In this document: positions 52,201-61,700 of the stretch, in pieces | How the letters are laid out: each line of letters begins with the position of its first letter | How positions within the stretch are numbered: position 1 is the first letter of the stretch | Source of the DNA: Protonemura montana | Taxonomy: Eukaryota > Arthropoda > Insecta > Plecoptera > Nemouridae | DNA length: 64,000 nucleotides | Assembly: GCA_947568835.1 (NCBI GenBank) | Contig: OX387604.1 | Location: 5,405,360-5,469,359 of the forward strand | Reading direction: 5' to 3' | Position numbers and translations under genes: made by a program | The notes under the pieces: model-generated | The model's input: the letters and a program-made list of their open reading frames with translations, nothing else | What the model was told of the DNA's origin: nothing | Databases searched by the model: none

Positions 52201-54138
52201 AATCACGGAAAATCACTACTAGGATAGACAGCAGCCAGGTACCTGGGACCTCCGTAATCTAAGGTAGACATGGCGTTCTCACTGAAATCAAACTTAATTA
52301 ACCACTGGGTATTGCTACTTGTAGCTACTAGCTTCCAGCTTGCAGCCTTGTTGTTGTTTGTGTGACTAAATACTAACAAGCTGGTAACATTCGATTCCCT
52401 TTCAGGTGCCGTACTGCGCGCAACTGGTGAGCAATCAAGCGTGTTGTGTGCTTCGGTAATTCACGTGAATCCTACACTTAACTTTTAGTTTTTTCATTTT
52501 CATAAAAATAAGTTATACTTTATTTACTTGCACATTATAGAAATATTTTTCTTAGCACTCTGACTTAGATATAAATCAAGTCAAAGTAAGAATTAAAGCA
52601 AAACACATTTTTCTGTAGGTTATTTATATACGAAGCTCACAAACATAAAACGGGAAAAATAGGAAGCCCAGGGCATAGTTTGAACTTAGGCCTAATTCAT
52701 TTTTGCAACATTGACATTGGGAGATATTTAATTATTGATTCTGGTTATAGTGACTCAATCCCACTACCTCAACAATCTTTTTTTAAGTGAATTTTATAAT
52801 TTATTTAGAGTTTATATGCATTGAAATTTGTAGCTAACAATAATTCTAATAACCGCACAGTAGGTACCTTACCTTCTTTGCATCTAGCATGGCTATAATG
52901 CATTTGTGGCACAGTTTTAATTGTGATGCTTTGCCCTGTTTGTTTTTTCTTGCCAACATGGAAAGCCAAGGGTAGTAATATTTTCCCATGCTGTGGATGA
53001 AAATGTATCATTTTTTACCCTTTTTATTTTGTATGGTATTCTGCAATCCACACATTTTTATCATTTACTTGTTTTAAGTTTGCACAGCAGCTAAATAACA
53101 CTTTTGCAATAGTGTTTTAAATGTATGCACTACAAGAAAGAATATAAAAGTAACCTGAAGTTACCATTTAAACTACAGGAATACTTGGGTGTTTACAGTA
53201 AGAGAAGCAAAACTATACATGAAACCACGTTGTGATAAAAAATCAGACAATTTTTCTACATAAAATATTTCTACAGATAATATTTCTACTTACAATACAC
53301 AAACTAGTGGTGTGGCATTGTTTGTGGTCTGATTAATCATGGCCAAAAAACTTCTACGATATCTTCTTTAATATGGAATCTATTGGCGATTGTCAAATCT
53401 TAGCTTTGACAGTTTAAGGCGGTAAGAATTGTACATGAGAAACTTTCATCCTTTTCACCTGCAAAGGAACAAACATACCTTGACTCTTCAATTTTTTTAG
53501 TTCTAAAAACATATTTCGGTAGCGTAATACTTATTCGGCCTTCTAAACACACTTTCTCTGTTTAGGATGGACGCCTTTGCTGCAGTTATGATTTCGGGTG
53601 CGATGCTGCTTCTGACAAGCCCAACAAGCAGCCAACTGCCCTCGCTCTGGGAGCTGGCCCACTGTCTGCTCAGAATGCTTCGAATCACCCCGACGATGAC
53701 GGCGACAGCGACCCCAACCTCGACGTCGATACCAAAGTTCCTGGCCAGCTTTTGCTCTATAACCGTTGGGCGGTTACATCAGAAGCAAGCCCTCGGCCAA
53801 CTAACGCCACTGTACAAAGCCTTCAAATCAAAAACAAAAACGATCCTCTTTTATTTATGGATCGCAGTGATAATCAAACCTCTAATAGTAATAACAGTGA
53901 GACTTTGTCAGTTCTTGGTGGGACGACTAAAGCAACCCAGAAAAACGTTGCTGCACGGAACGATAGAGTTGTTTATGTTAGTGATAGCAGTGAGACTGTT
54001 GAAGAATCAATTAGATACGAGAATAATGCGACAGCAAGCAATGAAACGATTCCTGTCCGAAAACAGCATCAAGCGATAATCGGTGAGGAGGAAACTGAGA
54101 ATTTTACAAGTAAAGAGGACATAGAACCAAAGACATAG
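22224..54138 (+). CDS. NELL: NELL1/NELL2-type secreted glycoprotein, about 992 aa
   Basis: Exons: 22224..22281, 41677..41796, 44805..44955, 45088..45364, 46154..46309, 46388..46610, 46725..46916, 47150..47269, 47352..47612, 47921..48157, 48617..48733, 49258..49517, 50137..50370, optionally 52406..52426, and 53566..54138. All junctions are GT-AG and every phase agrees: 2,979 nt without the 21-nt exon, 3,000 with it. Domain order is signal peptide, laminin-G/thrombospondin-N-like domain, short coiled coil, two VWC, six EGF (four with the calcium-binding DxDEC-type start) and two VWC, the NELL architecture. Vertebrate NELLs are secreted oligomers, and NELL2 is a ligand of Robo3. The C-terminal tail of about 180 residues rich in Asn, Ser and Thr extends beyond the vertebrate end. 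Whether it is the NELL1 or NELL2 counterpart cannot be said. Confidence 0.93.
22334..23402 (+). repeat. 43-bp minisatellite, about 25 copies, at the start of NELL intron 1
   Basis: The unit is GGTGTGCACACAACACCACC, then TAGCTGTCACGAATCCTTCT, then CAT. Copies are nearly identical. Variant units beginning AGTGTACACA lie at 22506, 22721, 22893, 23108 and 23280. Their spacings are 5, 4, 5 and 4 units, so a 9-unit (387-bp) block is itself repeated. The array starts only 53 bases after exon 1. Confidence 0.97.
24583..24680 (+). repeat. 15-bp degenerate tandem repeat
   Basis: About six to seven copies of a unit close to GCTGGTCGAATNCTG follow each other, with substitutions in most copies. It lies in NELL intron 1. 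Confidence 0.8.
26164..26193 (+). repeat. (CACCGG)n hexanucleotide repeat
   Basis: About five units of CACCGG or CACCAG in tandem in NELL intron 1. Confidence 0.85.
31739..31960 (+). repeat. GGTGCTA-rich low-complexity stretch
   Basis: Irregularly spaced GGTGCTA or GGTGTTA motifs recur at roughly 15 to 30-base intervals. It looks like a decayed tandem repeat. Confidence 0.5.
32522..32547. repeat. G-homopolymer tract
   Basis: A G-rich run ending in about 15 uninterrupted Gs, in NELL intron 1. Confidence 0.9.
36140..36480 (+). repeat. CCATGG-rich degenerate tandem repeat
   Basis: A short unit close to TTCCATGGNCTTGGTTT is repeated with many substitutions. Within it a larger block repeats with an 89-bp offset: compare TTTGCTTTCCATGGG at 36291 and 36380, each followed by the same TTTTCATG, ACATTGCCTCCATGGTCTTG order. 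Confidence 0.75.
36892..37092 (+). CDS. possible secreted peptide ORF or alternative NELL first exon
   Basis: A 66-codon frame starts in a favourable insect context (CCAAAATG). It begins with a strong signal-peptide-like stretch, MWLVNSLVIFILCALTAPLV, followed by a Pro- and Cys-rich short region with five cysteines. A CAG|GTCTGC at 36955/36956 could act as a weak donor; splicing there leaves phase 1, exactly the phase needed by NELL exon 2 at 41677. Either reading is unproven, and the GC-rich flank yields long frames on both strands by chance. Confidence 0.25.
   Translation: MWLVNSLVIFILCALTAPLVAGLRAQIAPRPPQAHKAPGCGPTKPPEHCPTCLPSLCQSDACLALS
37361..37378. repeat. C-homopolymer tract (18)
   Basis: An uninterrupted C run in NELL intron 1. 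Confidence 0.95.
37775..37829 (-). repeat. GGCGACGCT/GGCGACGAT tandem repeat
   Basis: About five units of 10 to 11 bases, CTGGCGACG alternating with CTGGGCGACG or ATGGGCGACG. Confidence 0.8.
38323..38342. repeat. C-homopolymer tract (20)
   Basis: An uninterrupted C run in NELL intron 1. Confidence 0.95.
39144..39210. repeat. (ATT)n microsatellite with ACT interruptions
   Basis: Trinucleotide ATT units interrupted by ACT and AGG triplets in NELL intron 1. Confidence 0.9.
40813..40920 (+). repeat. CACCCTGCCGCCCTG-like tandem repeat
   Basis: An 8 to 10-base C-rich unit (CACCCTGC, CGCCCTGT and variants) is repeated about eleven times. The sequence is pyrimidine-rich and lies about 760 bases upstream of NELL exon 2. 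Confidence 0.8.
41677..46309 (+). CDS. NELL: NELL exons 2-5: laminin-G/TSP-N-like domain and coiled coil
   Basis: Exons 41677..41796, 44805..44955, 45088..45364 and 46154..46309 encode residues about 20-254. The domain is diagnosed by the stretch YLEVESSGRKDEIRLHY, the conserved ADNTWHKVAVSVSG strand, WVGQRNN near its end, and the cysteine-rich close CPHLNSSCPTC. Exon 5 finishes with an amphipathic Leu-rich stretch (LLQNTVEQLTKNLLELSER), the start of the oligomerising coiled coil. A gap between exons 2 and 3 (41797-44804) holds a C tract, a palindrome and a G-rich cluster. Confidence 0.93.
42163..42176. repeat. C-homopolymer tract (14)
   Basis: An uninterrupted C run in NELL intron 2. Confidence 0.95.
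42515..42533. other. perfect 19-bp palindrome
   Basis: Arms ATCGGCGCT and AGCGCCGAT are perfectly complementary around a single A, inside a GC-rich patch of NELL intron 2. It could be a protein-binding dyad or chance. Confidence 0.6.
42714..42779 (+). other. G-run cluster with quadruplex potential
   Basis: At least eight runs of three or more Gs, several of four or five, with loops of about one to ten bases. This satisfies the usual G-quadruplex pattern on the plus strand, which is also the transcript strand of NELL intron 2. Confidence 0.65.
46388..46916 (+). CDS. NELL: NELL exons 6-7: first two VWC domains
   Basis: Exon 46388..46610 completes the coiled coil (LVLAEGRISRVEDC) and encodes a chordin-type von Willebrand C domain with the CEICACIHGEAQC core and CCPSC end. 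Exon 46725..46916 encodes a second VWC (CVECECRDGSMKC core, CCKFCPG end). They occupy residues about 265-393. Confidence 0.93.
47150..48733 (+). CDS. NELL: NELL exons 8-11: six EGF-like domains
   Basis: Exons 47150..47269, 47352..47612, 47921..48157 and 48617..48733 encode EGF modules 1, 2-3, 4-5 and 6 (residues about 393-638). All are phase 1 at both ends, as usual for shuffled EGF modules. Calcium-binding starts are DVDECKQE, ELDECSSG, DLDECTSD and DVDECSEK. Module 1 (VDYCTKG) and module 4 (CNQTCLNGGEC) lack it. The count and order match vertebrate NELL proteins. Confidence 0.94.
49258..50370 (+). CDS. NELL: NELL exons 12-13: C-terminal VWC region
   Basis: Exon 49258..49517 encodes a VWC domain (CKRCKCTQGVMTC core, CCPQCD) and the start of the next (WIYQCQTCECL). 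Exon 50137..50370 continues with GEVDCWPMECPPLSC, a strongly NELL-like stretch, closes that domain (CCPRCD) and begins the last one, ending KCTACSCK at a GTAATC donor. A decayed duplicate of the start of exon 13 sits just before it. Confidence 0.92.
50081..50120 (+). pseudogene. decayed partial duplicate of NELL exon 13 start
   Basis: Forty bases here align without gaps to 50141-50180 with about 31 identities at a 60-base offset. The best block pairs TGGTGGCCCATGAAGTGCC with TGCTGGCCTATGGAGTGTC. In the exon-13 frame the duplicate reads WWPMKCPF and then a stop, so it is not usable as an exon in that frame. It lies in intron 12, directly upstream of the true acceptor. Confidence 0.5.
50371..52405. 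other. NELL intron 13, unassigned
   Basis: About 2 kb of AT-rich intron. Open frames at 50647-51003 and 52042-52227 have no recognisable product. I see no repeats of note apart from short A/T tracts. Confidence 0.5.
52406..52426 (+). CDS. NELL: candidate NELL microexon (7 codons) or alternative terminal exon
   Basis: The 21-base segment encoding VPYCAQL has a good acceptor (CCCTTTCAG) and donor (GTGAGC). It is in phase 0 at both ends and markedly GC-richer than its surroundings. Including it inserts seven residues in the last VWC domain; skipping it joins CTACSCK directly to DGRLCCS, which matches the vertebrate sequence better. Reading through the donor instead gives ten more codons ending ACCVLR and a TAA at 52457-52459, an alternative short C-terminus. 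Confidence 0.4.
53566..54138 (+). CDS. NELL: NELL last coding exon: VWC end and long glycosylatable tail
   Basis: The exon opens DGRLCCSYDFGCD, the counterpart of the final cysteines of vertebrate NELL. It then extends about 177 residues of Asp-, Asn-, Ser- and Thr-rich sequence with about seven N-glycosylation sequons (for example NAS, NAT, NQT, NNS, NET, NFT). The TAG at 54136-54138 is followed at once by GTAAGC, a good donor pattern, so the 3' UTR may be spliced exactly after the stop. An AATAAA lies at 54342-54347. A 170-codon frame starting at 53567 is a shadow of this exon. Confidence 0.85.
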   Translation, partial: DGRLCCSYDFGCDAASDKPNKQPTALALGAGPLSAQNASNHPDDDGDSDPNLDVDTKVPGQLLLYNRWAVTSEASPRPTNATVQSLQIKNKNDPLLFMDRSDNQTSNSNNSETLSVLGGTTKATQKNVAARNDRVVYVSDSSETVEESIRYENNATASNETIPVRKQHQAIIGEEETENFTSKEDIEPKT

Positions 54139-57100
54139 GTAAGCCAGACTCCAATATTCGGATGCAATTCAACAACAAAAATTGTAAATGTATCTTGAAG
54201 TAAAATACACAAAAAAGTTATGTAATGCTAATGAATAGATTTCGAAAAGCAATTCAGTGGTGGGCTGTTGGTTAATTAATATTCCATCAATCTTTTTGAA
54301 CATTGTGTACTTTTTGAAGAGCGCTTGAACATATTATAACAAATAAATTGACAAACGAGAAATGTGAAAACCAAAGCAAAAGAAGCATACTTCATTCTAC
54401 AGATTTAAATTCGATGAATCAATTAAAAAGAAAAAAATGCTTCACTAGAATCATTGTTGTTATTGGTCGAAACTTTCGAGTTTGAACTTTTAAAGGATGA
54501 TTGTGCATTCCGAAAGTGTTTCTACGATCCAGTCACAAATCTAAACAAGGCCTACCAAACTTAGTGGCTGTATATTGGGGCTATAAGTATTACAAAATCA
54601 TTCCTGGGATTCAATAATGCAGTAGAAACTACTTCAAGCTACTAGAGGCTACCATTTGGCACCAAATTTAGTCAACAACGCTTTCAGTGGGACATTTCAT
54701 TACTGTTTATGGTCCAGATAAAATAATACTTACCGTGTTTTTTTTTTTCAAAGAATACCATTTTCTTTTCTAGTGATTCCATTAAAAAGATAGATGTGTG
54801 CTAAAAAAGTGTAAGCGCATTCCGTTTGTATTTCTAAAAAAATTAATTTTCTCAAGTAAAAACATTGAACAGTAAACCTGCATTTTGCAAGTAATAATAT
54901 ATGCATAAGATAGTACTGAGTTGAAAGCTTGAGTAAGTAGAACCTGCCAGGCCAGCAAGATTGATGCAAAGACGTGGATACCATTTTAAAGTTATTGCAA
55001 GATCATTTGAGCTTCTCTCAGGCTTAGTAACATTGCTGAGGCATTAATAGTGAAACAACAGCAAGTGATTGTTGTGTCCCCATCCCTAAAGTATTTAGCT
55101 TTTGTCCTTGCTCGCCCGCACCCCCCAGAGAGATGCTCATCGACAGTGAATCACGTGAAAAAGTGTTTGTTTATGTTGGTGGTGCCTGGACCCTAAAATT
55201 AATGTGTTATGCCAGGGGGTTAATATCACTGAGTTGGCGGTACTTTCACGTCCTCAAATTCATGCACATCAGTGGCGCTTACTGAAATACCAGCTGTACG
55301 ATGATAAGAACTTCGGAGTATAACCCTACTCACTAACGTAATGTCTTGTCTGTGGGCCCACCGTTTTTCCTATTGCACTTGTCGCAGCAATGGAAAAGTT
55401 TGTTAAGGCGGGGAAACTATAGTATGACACTCTAAGAATGCTCGCAGAAAATTTGGATCACTACAGTCCTGTTTTGCGTTCTCCTCTTAGCAAGAGATGG
55501 GCCTAGGACACTACTAATTTTAAAATGAATGTCTTCTGCTGAAGCTAACCAACCACGTTACACGCAATATGCCAGCAAAATTTCATTGATTAACTCTTGG
55601 ATGCTCCCACTATATATTTTGCTTGAAAAATCCAAAGTGTCTTCCTTATAACGTGTAGGTACATGTTACCATCTACCATCTCGTATCGAGAAAGCAATTG
55701 TGCGGCTTTCTTTAGCCAAACGACTGATAGACGTTGCTGTTTGTTTTTTTCTGCTCTTTTTTTAAGAAACGATACACAAAATTTGGCTGTGGTAAGCTAC
55801 GATTTGAAAAAATTAATAGTATGTGGACATGCATTTTAAGTACATGAGATACGCTACACTGTAGTTGTGACGTAGGAGAGCCGAAAGAACTAAATTAAAA
55901 AATAAGTTGGTAGGTATGAAGAAAATAGTTTGAGAGGTATAGATGAATAGGTAGCGACTGAAAGGATGCATTCTGTATGTGCGACAATGTTCAAAAGCAA
56001 GATGGTAAGAAATATACTATTGAAAAAAAAGTATATGTGCATTTTTGAGGAAAAGAACTTAAAATAAAAAATGGGACGCTAGTCAAATAAAAACTAACCA
56101 GCCACCGCTTCTGATGGATGATTAAATGTATTACTTATAATGCAGCTATTAAGCTTCAAGTATGCACTTCTGCTTGATTCGGTAGCTCATAGTCTTGAGA
56201 TGCACTATACCATGAGGCAAGGAATGTGAACGGAACGGGTTACCTTTTTTAGCATTATGTAATGAATACGTGTACTTATGTATGACAAATGTTGTTTTTG
56301 CTGAGCACTTGTTCAGCTTACCAGTCTTGTGTAGCCACAATTATGTTTTACCTCTATGGCTGCTAATGTAATTCAGGCCAAGTCTTTGATGTACAATTAT
56401 GTTCAAATTGATTTGTTTGCATTTTAAAACATGTAGTATCTTCCCCATTTGAAACAATTTATTTGGAAAACCAATTTTGCTATATTTGAGAACAAAATAT
56501 GTTACCTTATATGGTTTTCACCAACCCTTCTTCTGAAATGTGATGTGGGTCAATTAGATTTGTGGAAGCTGAGTGTGCAGATTCTTGCCTTATGTTGACA
56601 AAATGTGTTCTTGGTCGATGAGTTAGCTTATTTATACTGTCATTGATGGAACATATGATAATAATAATAATGTTAATAACTACAAAATAATAATTACCAA
56701 ATGTAGGTAATTCAAATTTTAATGCCTAGGACATACCAAAGAATGAAAAAAAAGTTAACTATTTCCTGCTTTCAGTTACAGTAAGAGACACAGATATATT
56801 CAAAAATATGTTATTATATATACCTGGCCCAATGATACTGAACAATAAAACATGAATGCCGTGCTTGAGCATAAAATGTACATGATAATAATGTAGTGAC
56901 CAATTCTCGATTCTGAGACCGATCAGTGGTCAGCTGTGAATAGGGGATGGTTGGCAGACTTGACGTGGCGGTGGGTTCTCGTTGCACGTTACTCTGCAAG
57001 GTGCGAGGTGTGCGAGATGACATGAGGGTATTAGCTTCTTAAAACACTGCCTGACCAAATAGGCAAATCTAAGTAAGAGTTATGACAGTTGAAATCAGAA

Positions 57101-57680
57101 TAAATGGTATTTGTTCTTGCAATTTTTTATGGAGGCCTGGTTCATCTTCCACAGGCAGACACCAAATCACTTCAAGTATGCTAGAAGAACAATAATATAT
57201 TCAAAATTTTACTTAGGTAACTTCTGTCACAATACTTTTTCCAAAATCATGTAATTTTAGTAAAAAAAATGTTTAGAGGAAGTTTTATCAAACTGATCAG
57301 ATTACGGCATGTAAACAAGACTTACTGATTATCTACTCCCTCATTTTCAAAAAAGCTAAACTTTAAGATAGAAGTACCTTACTTCCTGCAGTTGACTTGG
57401 TCGTCCCGCCCCGAACTCAAAATCAGCAATTTGCAAACTTATTGAAGTTGTGTGTTGAGAAAATATTTCATGTAAACACTATCACTATAATGCAGTAAAA
57501 TTCAGCACGAACTCCAAAAGTATTGGCCTCCAGAACGTGTTGGAGATTAACCCTCTAACTTATGCTATTTCAAAATAATTTGTTTTCAAATTTCACTGCC
57601 TTTCTTTTACAATGAACTGTGAAATAGAAACAAACAATTCCGTCTAAAAAACGAAACACTAAAAATCTGACCCGATGACC

Positions 57681-57703
57681 TGTATGTGTGTGTGTGTGTG
57701 TGT
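57681..57703. repeat. (TG)n microsatellite
   Basis: About eleven TG dinucleotides with one early interruption. Confidence 0.9.
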
Positions 57704-58202
57704 TTTTAATGAAATAGGGTTATTTCATTGTACACCACAGCAGAGATTAGCCTTTTTGGCATGGGTTTAAACTTTCGATCAAAAATCCATATTCTCGTCA
57801 GAAAGGTGTTACGCGAAGGAACCAAGTTTAAAGCACAAAATGATAACCAATTTTTCAAAGATTCAATACAAAGATCCAGACTAGCTTCTACGGCCCAAAC
57901 GTTAAATCTTTTTATTTCTATTCAACTTTTTTTCGGCAACAGTGAACGGGTTTCGGTGAAATTTGCTTATATTCTTGTTGCAAAAAGCATTGCTCTGGAA
58001 TATTTTTATAACTCAGTCATCATTAGATTTATAATCGATTGTAAACGTCTAACTTTCATTGCCTGTTTAAGAATTATTCATTTTTTAATTGACTGTTGAG
58101 GTAAACATATTTTTAAGAGGCCAAAGAATTATCGTTTGATCTATAAGAATGCCAAAATGTTTCTTAGCTGACAGAATATTCTTTTCATTCTGTTCTGTAT
58201 AC

Positions 58203-58270
58203 TATTACTACTGCTGTTATTATTAATTGTATTATTATTATTACTATTACTAGTGGTAGTATTATTATTA
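58203..58270. repeat. (ATT)n-rich microsatellite
   Basis: ATT units interrupted by ACT and other triplets. Confidence 0.8.
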
Positions 58271-58786
58271 AATCAATATTATTATTCTTTCTCTTTTTGT
58301 TACCTTAACAAACGAGCTCTTGATTTTGTGACTTGGATATATGATTTTATTAGTGAAGAACTGCATGTTAGCCATGGAACAGTCAAAGCTCTTTAAATTA
58401 TTTTTAATTTTGTAACATACTTTAATTTTACTAAGAAAAAAGTGGTATATATCTCTGCAAGTCATGTTGTATGTTTTCTAGTCATCAAGGAAATAAAGTG
58501 AAATACTATTCACTGATCCATCGTTTGTGTATTGAAGGGATAATGTAGGGGGTAATGATCTTACACAAACGCTTGTAGTACCTACTGACAAATATTTTAT
58601 TTTAGTTTTCAAAACTATAGTTTTTGAAGATTATTTCTATTTTTTAGATAATTTCAACAATAGTCAATAAATTAACACATTACATTACAACCTAAATAAA
58701 ATAACATATGATCTACAATGTCTACTCACAAACGTTGACGCAATAATTCTACATAATTAATTATTATTACTGCCTGCGGAAACTGG

Positions 58787-61700
58787 CTAGACATTTCTTT
58801 TCTTGTATCGTAGTATCAAAAGCTCAATGGTCCACATGCATACAGTAAATAATGTCAAACAGTTCAGTGCTATAATACTTTTGTTATAACTTCCCGTCCA
58901 ATCTCGAATTATACCTGCCAATCAACCAAAAAAAAATATTACGTCGGTATTATAAGTGTTCAGTTAACACCATTGCGAATTAAAATCAAACTATAGTTGA
59001 TGTCAACTATCAAATGGTGTTGGAGATGAAGGTAGATTGCGTCGTACATACCCATGATTGGGCCGAAGCACATAATGAAGATTCCATTAGTGACCATTTG
59101 TAGGCCCGACGCTGCTGCCAGTCTTTCCAGGGGGACGTACGCCGGTATCACCAGAGTCATATATACTGTGCGGAACCCTTTGGCCACGCCTAACATAACC
59201 CCCACAGCCAGCACAGTGTGAAACGTGTTGAAGAATATAAGGGCTGCAACAATACAGCAGCTGTCAAGCACATTTCCAGTGAAAAGGTAGGTTCCAATCA
59301 TTACACGATTGATTAGTGGGGTTTCATGCACTGTTTTGACAACAGGCCATGTGGCGCTGTTCTAATGGCGTCTGCGAATGAGTGGATGATGATGAACCGA
59401 ACCTAGTCTAAAGGATACGAGGCGAAACCCGGTACGCATGTAGCGTACCTCCACAGATCCATGGTTTTGAGAGGTTAATGATCAAGACGAATTAAGCTGC
59501 TGTACTAAGTTTAAACTCTTCAACCTCGCTCTCAAACAGAACAGGCCATGTGCCTGGTGGTCGCCCATTCAAAATCTGAACCTATGCAATGTTGCTTAAC
59601 TTCGGTGATCTCACGAGAACCGGTGTTTTCAACACGCCAAACCGTTCGGTCGAATCTTTAAAAAATAATGAAATATAGGCAAAAGCCATCCATAAAAGCA
59701 CTTTGTTATACAGTAATTTTTATCGAACGCTTTGGCGTTTTGGAAACACCGGTGCTCTTGAGATTACCAAAATGAAGCAGCCGAGGCTGAGCTAGGTATT
59801 TGACCATTTGACCATACTAACAACAATTTCGTTTTGAGAGATAGGTTGGAGGGATGAGAGTTAGTACAGCAGCTTCATTCGCCTTGATCACCAACCTCTC
59901 AAAAGCATGGAACTGTGGAGGAATCGTGTTGTTTGTGTTGTACGGTGCTCTTCTTGGCACAATTCGACATGAGTAGTCTACGTATCAGCACCGGTTTTCC
60001 ACCTCCCTTTTAGGATAGTTTTTTTGAGGACATCATTTTCCTCATCATCACACAATTATGCCAGTACCATAGGGCAAGTTGTCAAAAAAAGCGGTATCAA
60101 ACGCAAGAAATTAAAATCCGGTAATTTTAACAGGTTTTCGTCTTACTTGTCCTTGAAATGATGAGCATCACTAATCCCAATATGTACATGACCTGTACCG
60201 GAAGCTTCAAGGCATCTCCAATGTAAGGAGCCAAGAATCGGAAGACAATGTCTGCTAATGCGATCGTGGACATTATAGCAGCCACTTGGCTTGTCTCGAA
60301 GCCCATATCTGCCATGATGAAAGGTGTGAACAGGGAGAAATTGATTTCTGCACACGCCGCTATCGACATCCCCAGCATCAGGCTGACATAGTGCCCGTCA
60401 CTTAACAGGTCTAAGTCAAAGAAAACGACTAAGCGCCTTCCTATCCCTTGGGCGCAAGACTTGCCATTCGTCTTGTCAATCTCTGAGCTGTCATTTGATT
60501 CCAGATCCGATCTGAAATGCATATTTATTAACGATTGTGTACCTATAACCTATAATTTTTAACTATAAACTATTTAATTTCTCCTTTCAATTGTGTTCAG
60601 TACTTACTCAGAATTTCCACTTTCTTTGCTCTCCAACTTAATGCTTTCCATATTCTCCTGGAATTTTATTCTCGAGTCTTTTTTGCCATCTCGTTTATTT
60701 TGATCTTTTTCCGGGGCATCGCCGTTGGGAATGGCGACATAGGTTCTGTCCTCGAATATTTGTAAACAGCTTCCCAAGTGAATTGTCTCCATGCTATAAT
60801 TTTCATCAGATGATTCTCGTAATCGTGAGACTCCTTGATACCCGTCATGGATCTGCGAAATGCTCCGAACAACTTTGATAGGTCTACCTAACACAAATAA
60901 TGGTGTTATTTACTCGGGAAAGCTGTTTGGAGAACCACAAAAATCCCGTCACCTACCCCTTTGGTAGTCCGCATTGAAGCTCCTCTTTTCAATCATTGGC
61001 GTCTCAAAGCCATACATTGATTTTGTGTCAATGTCAAGATCAATTGAATTGCTCGTAATTGATCGATATCTTCGTCTGGGTCTTCTCGAATCTTTATCTT
61101 CGTCATTCGTATCTTTAGTTTCGTCGTTAGTTTTTATATCAGCTGCAAGAAAGGAAACGTCTAGAAACCTGCCCGTGCCGATTAAAAGACATAGTAATGG
61201 GCTTCCATGTCGGTTACCTGTAGAGGGAATCTTGTCCACTGGGTTGAGATGCCAGGTGACAGGGTGCAGAAGCAGGGCCGCCATGAAGGAATGAAGAGAC
61301 AGTCCACTCAAGATTAGTACCGTGCCCTGTACGCCGTAATAGTCCAGCAGCATGCTGATGACCAGGGGCATTATGATGGGTCCCAGACCTGTAGCCGTTA
61401 GGGATAGCCCTGCCGCGCGACCGCGACGTACTTTGAAGTAGGTGTTCAACGCCAAAGAGAACGAGGACAGAACTAGGATCGTTCCAATAGCTGGGAATAA
61501 AACAGGAGAATATTAATGACTCGGGCTGCTACATGAAATGAAATGCTCTCCATGACCAGCTGGCCAATCTCTTACCCAAATACACGATTCGTTTGCGAAT
61601 GTGGCTTTTGTGAGAGATGCAAATTGCGAGAACATTGTTTCTTGATTGATGAAAGAAAGTACGCCACCAATGTAAATTGAAAACTATGACAGCCGGAAAT

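Larger units (their letters stand above)
54139..58786. other. convergent intergenic region between NELL and the transporter
   Basis: About 4.6 kb of AT-rich DNA with no recognisable gene. It should hold the NELL 3' UTR (AATAAA at 54342) on the left. On the right it should hold the transporter 3' end; a minus-strand AATAAA equivalent is at 58596-58601, about 190 bases past the stop. A TG repeat (57681-57703) and an ATT-rich microsatellite (58203-58270) are present. The 123-codon frame at 57728-58099 is unrecognised. Confidence 0.5.

Noticed and set aside
53567..54079. 170-codon ORF in a second frame over the last NELL exon
   Set aside because: The NELL frame (DGRLCCSYDFGC) joins in phase and restores the family cysteines. 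The 170-codon frame is a shadow, reachable only by using a weaker donor after CTTCG at 52455.
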